A stretch of DNA of 33,551 nt from Bradyrhizobium jicamae (GTDB lineage: Bacteria; Pseudomonadota; Alphaproteobacteria; Rhizobiales; Xanthobacteraceae). The stretch is taken from positions 122,614 through 156,164 of the forward strand of contig NZ_LLXZ01000004.1 in assembly GCF_001440395.1 (NCBI RefSeq), read 5' to 3'. The notes beneath the pieces were generated by a model. That model was not told the origin of the DNA. It was given only the letters and a program-made list of their open reading frames with translations, and made no database searches. This document shows positions 1 through 7,553 of this stretch, piece after piece; within the stretch, counting starts at the first letter, position 1, and each line of letters opens with the position of its first letter. Position numbers and translations under genes: made by a program.

Positions 1-1
1 A

Positions 2-595
2 GGCGAGGTGCCGCTGGTGATCGGCTGCGGCCCGGTCGGGCTTGCGGTCATCGCGGCGCTGAAGATCCGGGGATTGCATCCGATCGTCGCCGCGGACTAT
101 TCGCCGGCCCGCCGCGCGCTTGCTGAAAAGCTCGGCGCCGACATCGTCGTCGATCCCGCGCGCTCGCATCCCTACGCGACCTGGGCCGAACACGCCCAGA
201 TGTCGCCGGAGGAAAAAGCCGCACGTCCGCCGCTACAGGCGCTGTTGCCGGCGCTGAAGCCTGCGCTGATCTTCGAATGCGTCGGCGTGCCCGGCCTGAT
301 CCAGCAGGTGTTCGAGGGCGCGCCGCGCGATGCGCGCATCGTCGTGGTCGGCGTCTGTATGGAAACCGACCGCGCCGAGCCGATGCTCGGCATCCTCAAG
401 GAGCTCAACGTTCAATACGTGCTGGGCTACACGCCGGAAGAGTTCGCCTATTCCTTGCGCTTGATCGCAGAAGGGCAGGTCGACGCCGCCTCGATGGTCA
501 CCGCCAGCGTCGGCATTGACGGCGTCGCCAAGGCGTTCGCCGATCTCGCCAACCCGGAAGTGCACACCAAGATCATCGTCGAGCCGTGGCGGTGA
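2..595 (+). CDS. Zinc-type alcohol dehydrogenase (MDR), 3' part
   Basis: This is the C-terminal 197 residues of a medium-chain dehydrogenase/reductase; the reading frame is open to the left edge, so the start and the N-terminal catalytic domain lie outside the window. The visible part opens with the Rossmann motif GCGPVGLAVIAALK, followed by an acidic residue at the end of the second strand (AADYS), which in this family usually points to NAD rather than NADP. The later FECVGVPGLIQQ and VVVGVCME stretches are typical of the cofactor domain. It should oxidise or reduce an alcohol/aldehyde; the substrate cannot be read from this part. The internal GTG at 8 is not a real start because the Rossmann fold would be cut. 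Downstream lies a palindromic repeat, not another gene of the same strand. Confidence 0.85.
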   Translation, partial: GEVPLVIGCGPVGLAVIAALKIRGLHPIVAADYSPARRALAEKLGADIVVDPARSHPYATWAEHAQMSPEEKAARPPLQALLPALKPALIFECVGVPGLIQQVFEGAPRDARIVVVGVCMETDRAEPMLGILKELNVQYVLGYTPEEFAYSLRLIAEGQVDAASMVTASVGIDGVAKAFADLANPEVHTKIIVEPWR

Positions 596-613
596 GGGGG
601 CGCAGCAGCGAGC

Positions 614-709
614 CGTAGGGTGGGCAAAGCGCAAGCGTGCCCACCATCAAGCAGCACGATCGGTGATAGATGGCGGGCACGTCGCTAGCGCTCCTTTGCC
701 CACCCTACG
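614..709. repeat. R1 dispersed palindromic repeat, copy a
   Basis: The element begins CGTAGGGTGGGCAAAG and ends CTTTGCCCACCCTACG in inverted orientation, with degenerate inner arms around a GGTGATAGATGG core. The same termini occur at 1952-2040 and 15640-15763. Its right end contains the stop codon (complement of 705-707) of the minus-strand DJ-1-family gene. Repeats of this look are, from memory, very common between genes in Bradyrhizobium. Confidence 0.8.
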
Positions 710-1844
710 GGCGCTTCGGATATTCAAGCTGCATCGCGACGAAGTCGGCTGTCTTCGTTCCGTAACGCGCAGCAATGCCCACCAGTGCGTTATCCAACGC
801 TTCCGCGGGTTTCGCATCGCTCGCCGGCAGCAATCGCGCCGCCGGCCAGTTCGCCACGACCTGATCCGGAATGATCCTCAGGCCGCCGCGACTCTGCTGC
901 GCGCCGGCCGAACGGGAAAACGTCACCGCCTGCGAGCGATAGGTCCGCGACCAGGCGTCGGTGATCAGCGCCAGCGACACCTCGTCGACGCCGTTCTTGA
1001 GTTCGATACCGAGTTGCTCATGCGACCAGAAAGCGGCGGTGTTGCCGATGGCCGTCAGCGCAAACGGGCGCGTGAATTTGAACGCGTCGCTGTCGTGCCG
1101 CGCGTCCCATTCGGGAAGGCCGATCTCCCGGCCGACGGCGCGGGCCTTGTCGCGGCCGGCGATCGCTTCGATCAGTGTCAGCGACATCGGCATCGACGCC
1201 GTAATTCCTGTCGTGGTCGCTACGCGATTGTCCACCACCAGCCGCCGATCCCTGACATAGCGCATGGTCGGATGCTTGCCGCGCAGCTCCTTGACGGAAT
1301 ACCAGTGCGTCGTCGCCTGCCTGTCGTGCAGCAGCCCGGCATCGCCCACCACCTTGGCGCCGACGCAGACGCCGATCACGATCGCGCCCCTGGCCGACTG
1401 CCCCCTGATCCATTGCAGCGCTTCGGGGTCGTCATCCCTGCTCATGGCAGGCACGATCACATAGTCGGCGCCATCGGGATGCTGCGCGTCGAACTCGGCA
1501 ATCGTCGCCTGCGGTTCGACCTTGAGCGTCGGATAGAGCGTCACCGGCCCTGGTTTCGTCGCCAGCATTATGACATCGGCGACGTCGGCCCGGCGCAGGA
1601 TGCCGTAGGGCATCAGATAATCGGTGGTCTCGGTAGCGTCGTTGATGCCGATGATCGCGACCAGCGGCCGCTGTCGCTTCGGCGGCTTCAACGCCGCGAC
1701 CGTCGCGTCGCGCTCGGCTTGCGCGATCGGCGGCTGCGCCGTGAGGGATGGTGCCGGCGGCAGCGACCACAGCCAGCCTGCGCCGATGATGGCGAGAAGT
1801 GCGACAGCGCCCAAGGCGCTCCACAACAGACGTCGCGATGTCAT
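705..1844 (-). CDS. DJ-1/PfpI (GATase1-like) protein with N-terminal membrane anchor
   Basis: The product has 379 residues. A single hydrophobic helix at about residues 6-27 follows a basic start (MTSRRLL), suggesting a signal anchor with the rest in the periplasm. Residues about 60-240 form a DJ-1/PfpI domain as found at the N-terminus of GlxA-type AraC regulators: nucleophile elbow IGVCVGAK with Cys160, followed by ATTHW with His180. No AraC helix-turn-helix domain follows; instead the C-terminal ~130 residues are unassigned. The start at 1844 is chosen over the longer frame (1916) because the anchor then sits at the N-terminus and GGAAG lies just upstream. The gene stands alone between two R1 repeats. 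The substrate is unknown; members range from proteases to isocyanide hydratases, so only the fold is firm. Confidence 0.75.
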   Translation of the reverse strand: MTSRRLLWSALGAVALLAIIGAGWLWSLPPAPSLTAQPPIAQAERDATVAALKPPKRQRPLVAIIGINDATETTDYLMPYGILRRADVADVIMLATKPGPVTLYPTLKVEPQATIAEFDAQHPDGADYVIVPAMSRDDDPEALQWIRGQSARGAIVIGVCVGAKVVGDAGLLHDRQATTHWYSVKELRGKHPTMRYVRDRRLVVDNRVATTTGITASMPMSLTLIEAIAGRDKARAVGREIGLPEWDARHDSDAFKFTRPFALTAIGNTAAFWSHEQLGIELKNGVDEVSLALITDAWSRTYRSQAVTFSRSAGAQQSRGGLRIIPDQVVANWPAARLLPASDAKPAEALDNALVGIAARYGTKTADFVAMQLEYPKRP

Positions 1845-1951
1845 GACTTCCTTGCTCGGTATTCCCTGATTTGAACCCGAGTCTACCGCCGCTATATCCA
1901 GCTGGAAATGACGCAAATCCCGCGAAAACGGTCATGCGGCGAAGAAAGAAC

Positions 1952-2040
1952 CGTAGGGTGGGCAAAGCGCAAGCGTGCCCACCATCTATCACCGAACGCG
2001 CTGCCTGATGGTGGGCACGCTTCGCTTTGCCCACCCTACG
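1952..2040. repeat. R1 dispersed palindromic repeat, copy b
   Basis: This is the cleanest R1 copy: arms of 33-34 bases (1952-1985 and 2008-2040) are inverted copies differing by one extra base, with a ~22-base centre. It could form a long hairpin. It lies upstream of the DJ-1-family gene, so copies a and b bracket that gene. Confidence 0.85.
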
Positions 2041-2169
2041 ACCGGCGACCCGCGGCAAGCAAATCACTTCTGATTTTCAGAAATCATGTCAAGGTCGTGA
2101 TTCAAAAATATTCCGCTTTCGTTCTCACCCAAATCAGTCGCATAACTCAGCCCGTCTCACGGCAAGATG

Positions 2170-2490
2170 AGGGGCGTTGGCCATCGTCACGAACGCGCGG
2201 TGAGATGCGATGGACGCCGATGTCACGAGGACGTGCGTGACATGAGGCGTACGGTGAAGTCGTGTGGTTCGGGCGCCGCGGTGCTGGCGTTAAGCGTGCG
2301 ATAAGAAGCGCAGGCGACGGAGGCAAAAGAGCCGTTCTCCGGGAAGAGCACGAAGTAAGCCGTAAAGCCATTGCGCAGGGAAGGCCGGAGTGTTTCCGCT
2401 GTACCTGTATGCTCGTGTGCAACTTTTGCTATGCGCAACGGCACGCGAGACCTCGGGTGCAGCAAGCACCCGGTCTTCCCTGCGCCCTCT
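2170..2490. repeat. Dispersed structured element with three nested helices
   Basis: No gene is supported here although several short frames are open. The right part folds well on paper: an outer helix of 11 perfect pairs (2373-2383 with 2475-2485), an inner helix CTCGTGTGC/GCACGCGAG (2412-2420 with 2441-2449, one G-T wobble) and a hairpin GGGTGC-agcaa-GCACCC (2455-2471), together a three-way junction. I recall near-identical DNA as a multi-copy element in Bradyrhizobium and Rhodopseudomonas genomes whose frames are often misannotated as small proteins. That recollection was not checked. Whether it is a transcribed RNA, a mobile element remnant or a palindromic repeat is open. Confidence 0.5.
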
Positions 2491-2566
2491 AATCTTGATG
2501 AGGGGCAAACGAAGGTGCAAACCTCGGGCAAACATGTCGCGAGATCGCGAAACTATATCAGCGTCA

Positions 2567-2636
2567 TTGCGAGCGTAGCGACATCCGGGACCACTCTACC
2601 ACCACCCCGGATATCGCTTCGCTCATCCGGGCTACA
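2567..2636. repeat. Short dispersed repeat (CATTGCGAGCG / CCCGGAT...ATCCGGG)
   Basis: A segment starting with CATTGCGAGCGTAGCGACATC is followed by a hairpin CCCGGAT (2606-2612) / ATCCGGG (2625-2631) with a 12-base loop; another ATCCGGG lies at 2583-2589. Such segments recur between genes in many rhizobia (recall). It sits just past the 3' end of the Lrp/AsnC gene and may help end its transcript. Confidence 0.45.
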
Positions 2637-2663
2637 AGTTAACGTGACGGGGAGAAAGCTACA

Positions 2664-3125
2664 TCACACCGGCAGCGCGATCGAGTACTTCACCTGGCTC
2701 AGCGCAAAGCTCGACTCGATCGAGGCGATGCCGTCGAGCCGCGTCAGCTTGTTCTTCAGGAACGCCTCATAGGAGGAGAGGTCGGCCGCGACGACGCGGA
2801 GAAGATAATCGCGGTTGCCGGTCATCAGATAGCACTCCAGCACCTCGTCCCATTTCGAAATCGCCTTGGCAAAGCGGTTGAGGTCTTCCTCCTTCTGCCG
2901 CGCCAGCTTGATCGAGATGAAGACGCTGACATGGAGCCCCAGCGATTTCTGGTCGACGGTCGCGATGTAGCGGGTGATGACGCCGCGCTCTTCCAGAAGC
3001 TTCACGCGGCGATGGCAGGGCGATACCGACAGCCCGACCTTGTCGGCGAGCTCCTGCATGGTCATGCGGCTGTCGGATTGCAGCAGGCCGAGGATCTTGC
3101 GGTCGATGGCGTCGAGGGATGGCAT
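2664..3125 (-). CDS. Lrp/AsnC family transcriptional regulator
   Basis: The product has 153 residues, the usual Lrp/AsnC length. Residues 1-60 are the AsnC-type winged helix-turn-helix (DAIDRKILGLLQSD, then ELADKVGLSVSPCHRRVKLLEERG, written here only as family-typical blocks); residues about 65-145 are the RAM ligand-binding domain with the YLMTGNRDYLLRV strand typical of it. Start ATG at 3125 is set by the family's usual MxxLDxxDRKIL beginning. The gene is divergent from the E1-like gene at 3263, and a perfect inverted repeat in the shared intergenic region overlaps this start codon, pointing to autoregulation. By analogy with MdeR of Pseudomonas putida, it probably activates the divergent gene in response to an amino acid; the ligand is not readable from sequence. 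Confidence 0.93.
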   Translation of the reverse strand: MPSLDAIDRKILGLLQSDSRMTMQELADKVGLSVSPCHRRVKLLEERGVITRYIATVDQKSLGLHVSVFISIKLARQKEEDLNRFAKAISKWDEVLECYLMTGNRDYLLRVVAADLSSYEAFLKNKLTRLDGIASIESSFALSQVKYSIALPV

Positions 3126-3173
3126 TGGGATAAACTCGTGGTTTTGGGGCCGATTGTGGTAAACTATCCCAAT
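3124..3173. promoter_or_regulatory. Probable Lrp/AsnC operator (9-bp inverted repeat)
   Basis: ATTGGGATA at 3124-3132 and its exact inverse TATCCCAAT at 3165-3173 lie 41 bp apart, close to four helical turns, so both half-sites would face the same side of the DNA. The left arm overlaps the regulator's start codon (3123-3125). An adjoining CCCA-ATAC-TGGG inverted repeat (3168-3179) extends the site towards the E1-like gene. The spacing suits an Lrp octamer wrapping DNA. Binding is inferred, not shown. Confidence 0.55.
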
Positions 3174-3262
3174 ACTGGGCGGTATGTCGCAGCAAATTGA
3201 GAATTTTGGTGTCCTGTCGCCCGCTAAAATCGGCGCATACTGAACGCCTCCGGAGCATGGCC

Positions 3263-5629
3263 ATGCCAATCGAGCCCGCACGCCTGGAAATGCTGACCGC
3301 GCTGGCGCGCAAGGCTTTGTGGCTGTCGTCGTGGACCATCCATCACGCCAACCATGTCAGGCCCAACGCGGACGGCCTCAAGGTCGGCGGCCATCAGGCC
3401 TCGTCCGCCTCGCTCGCCAACATCATGTCGGCGCTGTACTTCTCCGTGCTGCGTCCGCAGGATCGCGTCGCGGTGAAGCCGCATGCGAGCCCGGTGTTTC
3501 ACGCCATCCAGTACCTGTTCGGACACCAGACCCGCGAAAAACTGGAAAACTTCCGCGGCTACAAGGGCGCGCAGTCCTATCCGTCGCGCACCAAGGACGC
3601 CGACGATGTCGATTTCTCCACCGGCTCGGTCGGCCTCGGTGTCGCGCAAACCCTGTTCTCCTCGCTGGTGCAGGATTACGTCACCGCGCATGGCTGGATG
3701 AAGGATCGCCCGGAGGGGCGGATGATTGCGCTTGTCGGCGACGCCGAGATGGACGAGGGCAACATTTTCGAGGCGCTGCTGGAGGGATGGAAGCACGCGT
3801 TGCGCAACACCTGGTGGATCGTCGACTACAACCGCCAGAGTCTCGATGCCGTCGTACGCGAAGGGCTGTGGGCCAAGTTCGAGACGATGTTCCGCAATTT
3901 CGGCTGGGAGGTCGTGATCGTCAAATACGGCCGCCTGATGCAGGCGGCGTTTGCCGAGCCCGGCGGCGAGGCGTTGCGGCGCTGGATCGATAATTGCCCG
4001 AACCAGATGTATGCGGCGCTGTGCTTCCAGGGCGGCGCCGCGTTTCGCAAACATCTGCAGGACGACATCGGCGATCAGGGGCAGGTGTCGCAACTGATCG
4101 ATCGCCGCAGCGACGAGGAATTGCTGGCGCTGATGTCCAATCTCGGCGGCCACGACATGGCGAGCATGATCGAGGCGTTCGAAGCGATCGATCACGATCG
4201 TCCGGTCTGCTTCATCGCCTACACCATCAAGGGCGTCGGTCTGCCGATGCAGGGCCACAAGGACAACCACGCGGGCCTGATGACGGTGGCGCAGATGGAG
4301 AAGTGGCGCGCCGCGCAGAACATCCGTTCCGGCCATGAATGGGAAAAGTTCGAGGGCCTGTCGCAGGCGCCTGCCGAGCTTGAAGCATTTTTGGCGGCAG
4401 CGCCGTTCAACCAGGAAGGCCGCCGCCGACTGAGCGCGCCCGTGATCGAGGTCCCGCAACAACTCGCCTTCAAGCCGGCGGCGCAGATGTCGACGCAGCA
4501 GGGCTTCGGGCTGGTGCTTAACGAGCTCGCGCGCGGAGACACCGAAATGGCTGCGCGGATCGTCACCGCGTCGCCCGACGTCACCGTGTCGACCAATCTC
4601 GGCGCCTGGGTCAACCGCCGCGGGCTGTTTGCCAAAGCCGAAAACCACGACCTGTTCCGGCAGGAGAAGATTCCCTCGACCTTCAACTGGGATTTTTCAC
4701 CGAAGGGACAGCATCTCGAACTCGGCATCGCCGAGATGAACCTGTTCATCATGCTGTCGGCGCTCGGGCTGTCGCATCAGATCAATGGCGAGCGGCTGCT
4801 GCCGGTCGGCACGCTCTATGATCCCTTCATCGAGCGCGGCCTCGATGCGCTGAACTATGCCTGCTACCAGGATGCGCGTTTCATGGTGGTGGCGACGCCG
4901 TCGGGCATCACGCTCGCGCCGGAAGGCGGCGCGCACCAGTCGATCGCGACGCCCCTGATCGGCATGGCGCAGGACGGGCTGGCCTCGTTCGAGCCGGCCT
5001 TCGTCGATGAACTCGCCGCGATCATGGGGTGGGGCTTCCGCCATATGCAGCGCGAAGGCGGCGAGGGCGGTTCGGTCTATCTGCGATTGTCGACCCGCAC
5101 CATCGATCAGCCGCAGCGGATCATGACACCGGACCTGCAGCGCGACATCGCCGAGGGCGCCTACTGGCTGCGCGCGCCGGGGCCGAACTGCGATATCGTG
5201 ATCGCCTATACCGGGGCCGTGGCGCCGGAGGCGATCGAGGCGGTGGGGTTCATCGGCGAAAGCCACCGCGACGTCGGTTTACTGGCGGTAACCTCCGCCG
5301 ACCGGCTGCATGCCGGATGGTCCGCGGCGCGGAATTTGCGCCGTGACCGCCGTGGCATCCAGCATCTCAGCCACATTGAAAAGCTGCTGGCGCCGCTCGG
5401 CCGCGACTGCGGCATCGTGACCGTGATCGACGGTCATCCGGCCGCGCTCGGCTGGCTCGGCAGCGTCCGCGGCCACCGGCTTGAGGCGCTGGGTGTCGAG
5501 CAATTCGGCCAGACCGGTACCATCGGCGACCTCTACCGCCACTACGGCATCGACGCCAACGCCATCATCGACGCGGCGGAAAGCCTCACGGTAGGCGCGC
5601 CGGTGCGGCACCGGAAGACGGCGGTGTGA
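3263..5629 (+). CDS. Homodimeric pyruvate/2-oxoacid dehydrogenase E1-like (MdeB-type transketolase family)
   Basis: The product has 788 residues and is thiamine-diphosphate dependent. The N-terminal third is the transketolase-type ThDP domain (HHANHVRPNADGLKVGGHQA, then SVGLGVAQTLFSS) with the cofactor motif GDAEMDEGN at about residues 159-167, matching GDGEMDEP of AceE, and the closing Asn in WWIVDYNRQSLD. The middle pyrimidine domain includes LELGIAEMNLF, with the Glu that activates thiamine, and LAPEGGAHQSIATP. AceE is about 890 residues; this one is nearer the ~800-residue E1 called MdeB, a 2-oxobutyrate dehydrogenase beside an Lrp-type MdeR in P. putida. It should decarboxylate a 2-oxoacid and pass the acyl group to a lipoyl E2, but no E2 or E3 gene is in the window. 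ATG 3263 is preferred over 3257 because GGAG at 3252-3255 is then 7 bases away. Confidence 0.82.
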   Translation: MPIEPARLEMLTALARKALWLSSWTIHHANHVRPNADGLKVGGHQASSASLANIMSALYFSVLRPQDRVAVKPHASPVFHAIQYLFGHQTREKLENFRGYKGAQSYPSRTKDADDVDFSTGSVGLGVAQTLFSSLVQDYVTAHGWMKDRPEGRMIALVGDAEMDEGNIFEALLEGWKHALRNTWWIVDYNRQSLDAVVREGLWAKFETMFRNFGWEVVIVKYGRLMQAAFAEPGGEALRRWIDNCPNQMYAALCFQGGAAFRKHLQDDIGDQGQVSQLIDRRSDEELLALMSNLGGHDMASMIEAFEAIDHDRPVCFIAYTIKGVGLPMQGHKDNHAGLMTVAQMEKWRAAQNIRSGHEWEKFEGLSQAPAELEAFLAAAPFNQEGRRRLSAPVIEVPQQLAFKPAAQMSTQQGFGLVLNELARGDTEMAARIVTASPDVTVSTNLGAWVNRRGLFAKAENHDLFRQEKIPSTFNWDFSPKGQHLELGIAEMNLFIMLSALGLSHQINGERLLPVGTLYDPFIERGLDALNYACYQDARFMVVATPSGITLAPEGGAHQSIATPLIGMAQDGLASFEPAFVDELAAIMGWGFRHMQREGGEGGSVYLRLSTRTIDQPQRIMTPDLQRDIAEGAYWLRAPGPNCDIVIAYTGAVAPEAIEAVGFIGESHRDVGLLAVTSADRLHAGWSAARNLRRDRRGIQHLSHIEKLLAPLGRDCGIVTVIDGHPAALGWLGSVRGHRLEALGVEQFGQTGTIGDLYRHYGIDANAIIDAAESLTVGAPVRHRKTAV

Positions 5630-5640
5630 TTTTCTTCTTA

Positions 5641-5805
5641 TCCTCCCCTGGAGGGGGAGGATCGGTTCGCATGAAATGCGAACCGAGGTGGGGTGACAGT
5701 CCCACCACTCGGTTACTGTCGGATGTGGAGAGACCGTCACCCCACCCCGTCTCGCATTTGCGCTGCGCTCCATGCGAGCCGACCCGCCCCCTCGAGGGGC
5801 GGGTA
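5641..5805. repeat. R2 dispersed repeat, copy a
   Basis: Starts TCCTCCCCTGGAGGGGGAGG and ends in CCCGCCCCCTCGAGGGGCGGG. The core GAGACCGTCACCCCACCCC followed by GTCTCGCATTTGCGCTGCGCTC is shared with copy b at 19950-20133. It contains the inverted pair GGTTCGCATgaaATGCGAACC near its left end (5663-5683), able to form a hairpin. This occupies most of the 340-base gap between the E1-like and aldehyde dehydrogenase genes; I see no gene in the gap. Confidence 0.75.
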
Positions 5806-5971
5806 AGCAAACGCCGCACCTTGCCACCCTCGCATCCCTGATCTTATATCCAGCGCCTGCCGCATCGCGGCACCCCGCATATGGCGGGTTCAACTGCCCC
5901 GGCTTTCGTGCAAGGATGCCTGCCGAACGCTTTCGTTCCCCTCCATTTGCTCCGAGACAAAGAGGTTTCCG

Positions 5972-7402
5972 ATGGTCAATCGCATGCAATTCTACATCGA
6001 TGGCGCCTGGGTCGATCCCGCCGTCAAGAAGTCCACCCCCGTCGTCAATCCGGCGACCGAAGAAGCGATGTATGAAGTTGCGCTCGGCTCCAAGGCCGAC
6101 CTCGACAAGGCCGTTGCCGCCGCCAAGCGCGCCTTCCTGACCTTTTCGCAGACCAGCCGCGAAGAGCGCATCGCGCTGCTGGAAAAGATCATCGAGGTCT
6201 ACAAGGGCCGCATGAAGGAGATCGGCGCCGCCGTCTCCGACGAGATGGGCGCGCCGCTGCCAATGGCCGAACGCCTGCAGGCCGGCGCCGGCCTTGGCCA
6301 TATCGCCTCCACTTTGGAAGTCCTCAAAAACTACCACTTCGAGGAAACGATCGGCACGGCCGTCGTCGTGCGCGAAGCGGTCGGCGTCATCGGCATGATC
6401 ACGCCCTGGAACTGGCCGCTCAACCAGATCGCCTGCAAGGTCGCGCCCGCGCTCGCCGCCGGCTGCACCATGATCCTGAAGCCCTCCGAATTCACCCCGA
6501 GCTCGGCGCTGATCTTCGCCGAAATCCTGCATGAAGCCGGCGTGCCGAAGGGCGTGTTCAACCTCGTCAACGGCCTCGGCCCCGAAGTCGGCGCCGCGAT
6601 GGCCGAGCATCCTGATATCGACATGATCTCGTTCACCGGCTCGACCCGCGCTGGCGTCGACGTCGCCAAGCGTGCGGCACCGACCGTGAAACGCGTCAGC
6701 CAGGAACTCGGCGGCAAGTCGCCGAACGTCATCCTCGAAGGCGCCGACCTCACCAAGGCCGTCACCGGCGGCGTGATGCACATGTTCAACAACTCGGGAC
6801 AGTCGTGCAACGCGCCGTCGCGGATGATCGTGCCGCTGTCGAAGATGAAGGAAGTCGCCGCCATTGCGAAGGGCGTCGCCGACAAGACCAAGGCCGGCGA
6901 TCCCCGCGCCGAAGGCACCACCATCGGCCCCGTCGTGTCGCGCATCCAGTGGGACAAGATCCAGGCGCTGATCAAGAAGGGCATCGACGAGGGCGCAACG
7001 CTCGTCGCCGGCGGTCCCGGACTGCCAGAGGGCGTCAACAAGGGCTTCTACGTCCGCCCGACCATCTTCGCCGACGTCACCAACGAAATGACGATTGCGC
7101 GCGAGGAAATCTTCGGACCGGTGCTGACGATCATCGGCGCCAAGGATGAAGCAGATGCGGTGAAAATCGCCAACGACACGCCCTATGGTCTCGCCGGTTA
7201 CGTCTCGGGCGATACGGTGGAAAGCGCGCGTCGCGTCGCCCGCCAGATCCGCGCCGGCAACGTCAACCTGCAGGGCGTGCCGAACGACCGCACCGCGCCG
7301 TTCGGCGGCTACAAGCAGTCCGGCAACGGTCGCGAGTGGGGCAAGTACGGCCTTGAGGAGTATCTCGAGGTCAAGGCGGTCGCCGGCTACAACGCCGCGT
7401 AA
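5972..7402 (+). CDS. NAD(P)-dependent aldehyde dehydrogenase
   Basis: The product has 476 residues, the usual length of the aldehyde dehydrogenase superfamily. All key residues are present: Asn147 in PWNWP, Lys170 in KPSEFTP, the FTGSTRAG cofactor loop (221-228), general base Glu245 in QELGGKSP, catalytic Cys279 in NSGQSCNAPS, and EEIFGPVL further on. The enzyme oxidises an aldehyde to its acid in the cytoplasm; the substrate is not predictable from these motifs. ATG 5972 follows AGAGG (5961-5965) with a 6-base gap. The gene is monocistronic, ending in a strong terminator. A role in the neighbouring sugar-acid genes (for example as a semialdehyde dehydrogenase) is possible but unproven. Confidence 0.93.
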   Translation: MVNRMQFYIDGAWVDPAVKKSTPVVNPATEEAMYEVALGSKADLDKAVAAAKRAFLTFSQTSREERIALLEKIIEVYKGRMKEIGAAVSDEMGAPLPMAERLQAGAGLGHIASTLEVLKNYHFEETIGTAVVVREAVGVIGMITPWNWPLNQIACKVAPALAAGCTMILKPSEFTPSSALIFAEILHEAGVPKGVFNLVNGLGPEVGAAMAEHPDIDMISFTGSTRAGVDVAKRAAPTVKRVSQELGGKSPNVILEGADLTKAVTGGVMHMFNNSGQSCNAPSRMIVPLSKMKEVAAIAKGVADKTKAGDPRAEGTTIGPVVSRIQWDKIQALIKKGIDEGATLVAGGPGLPEGVNKGFYVRPTIFADVTNEMTIAREEIFGPVLTIIGAKDEADAVKIANDTPYGLAGYVSGDTVESARRVARQIRAGNVNLQGVPNDRTAPFGGYKQSGNGREWGKYGLEEYLEVKAVAGYNAA

Positions 7403-7433
7403 ATCGATGCGGCGCTCGCGCCGTTGATGAAAG

Positions 7434-7467
7434 ATGCCGGCTGCGGAACCGCGGCCGGCATTTTTTT
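7434..7467 (+). terminator. Rho-independent terminator after aldehyde dehydrogenase
   Basis: ATGCCGGC (7434-7441) pairs perfectly with GCCGGCAT (7454-7461), the stem can extend inward by several pairs including one G-T, and a run of seven T follows (7461-7467). This is the only classic hairpin-plus-T-run I see in the window. Confidence 0.9.
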
Positions 7468-7553
7468 GACCAGAATCGCCGTCAGGCTAAAACTGACGTC
7501 GATGCGCGAGCCGACAATGGCGACGACGCAATAAGAAAAGATGGAGGATGCCT

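Noticed and set aside
614..709. CRISPR or tRNA reading of the palindromic repeats
   Set aside because: Copies are single, far apart and lack regular spacers; no cloverleaf or anticodon arm can be drawn.
516..1874. Long plus-strand frame of 452 codons opposite the DJ-1/PfpI gene
   Set aside because: Arg- and His-rich translation without recognisable domains, running through a repeat; it mirrors a real gene on the other strand, as is common in GC-rich DNA.
2147..2535. Several 80-133 codon frames between 2147 and 2772
   Set aside because: They lie in a dispersed, structured repeat on both strands, with no ribosome sites or domains; I recall the same frames as common misannotations.
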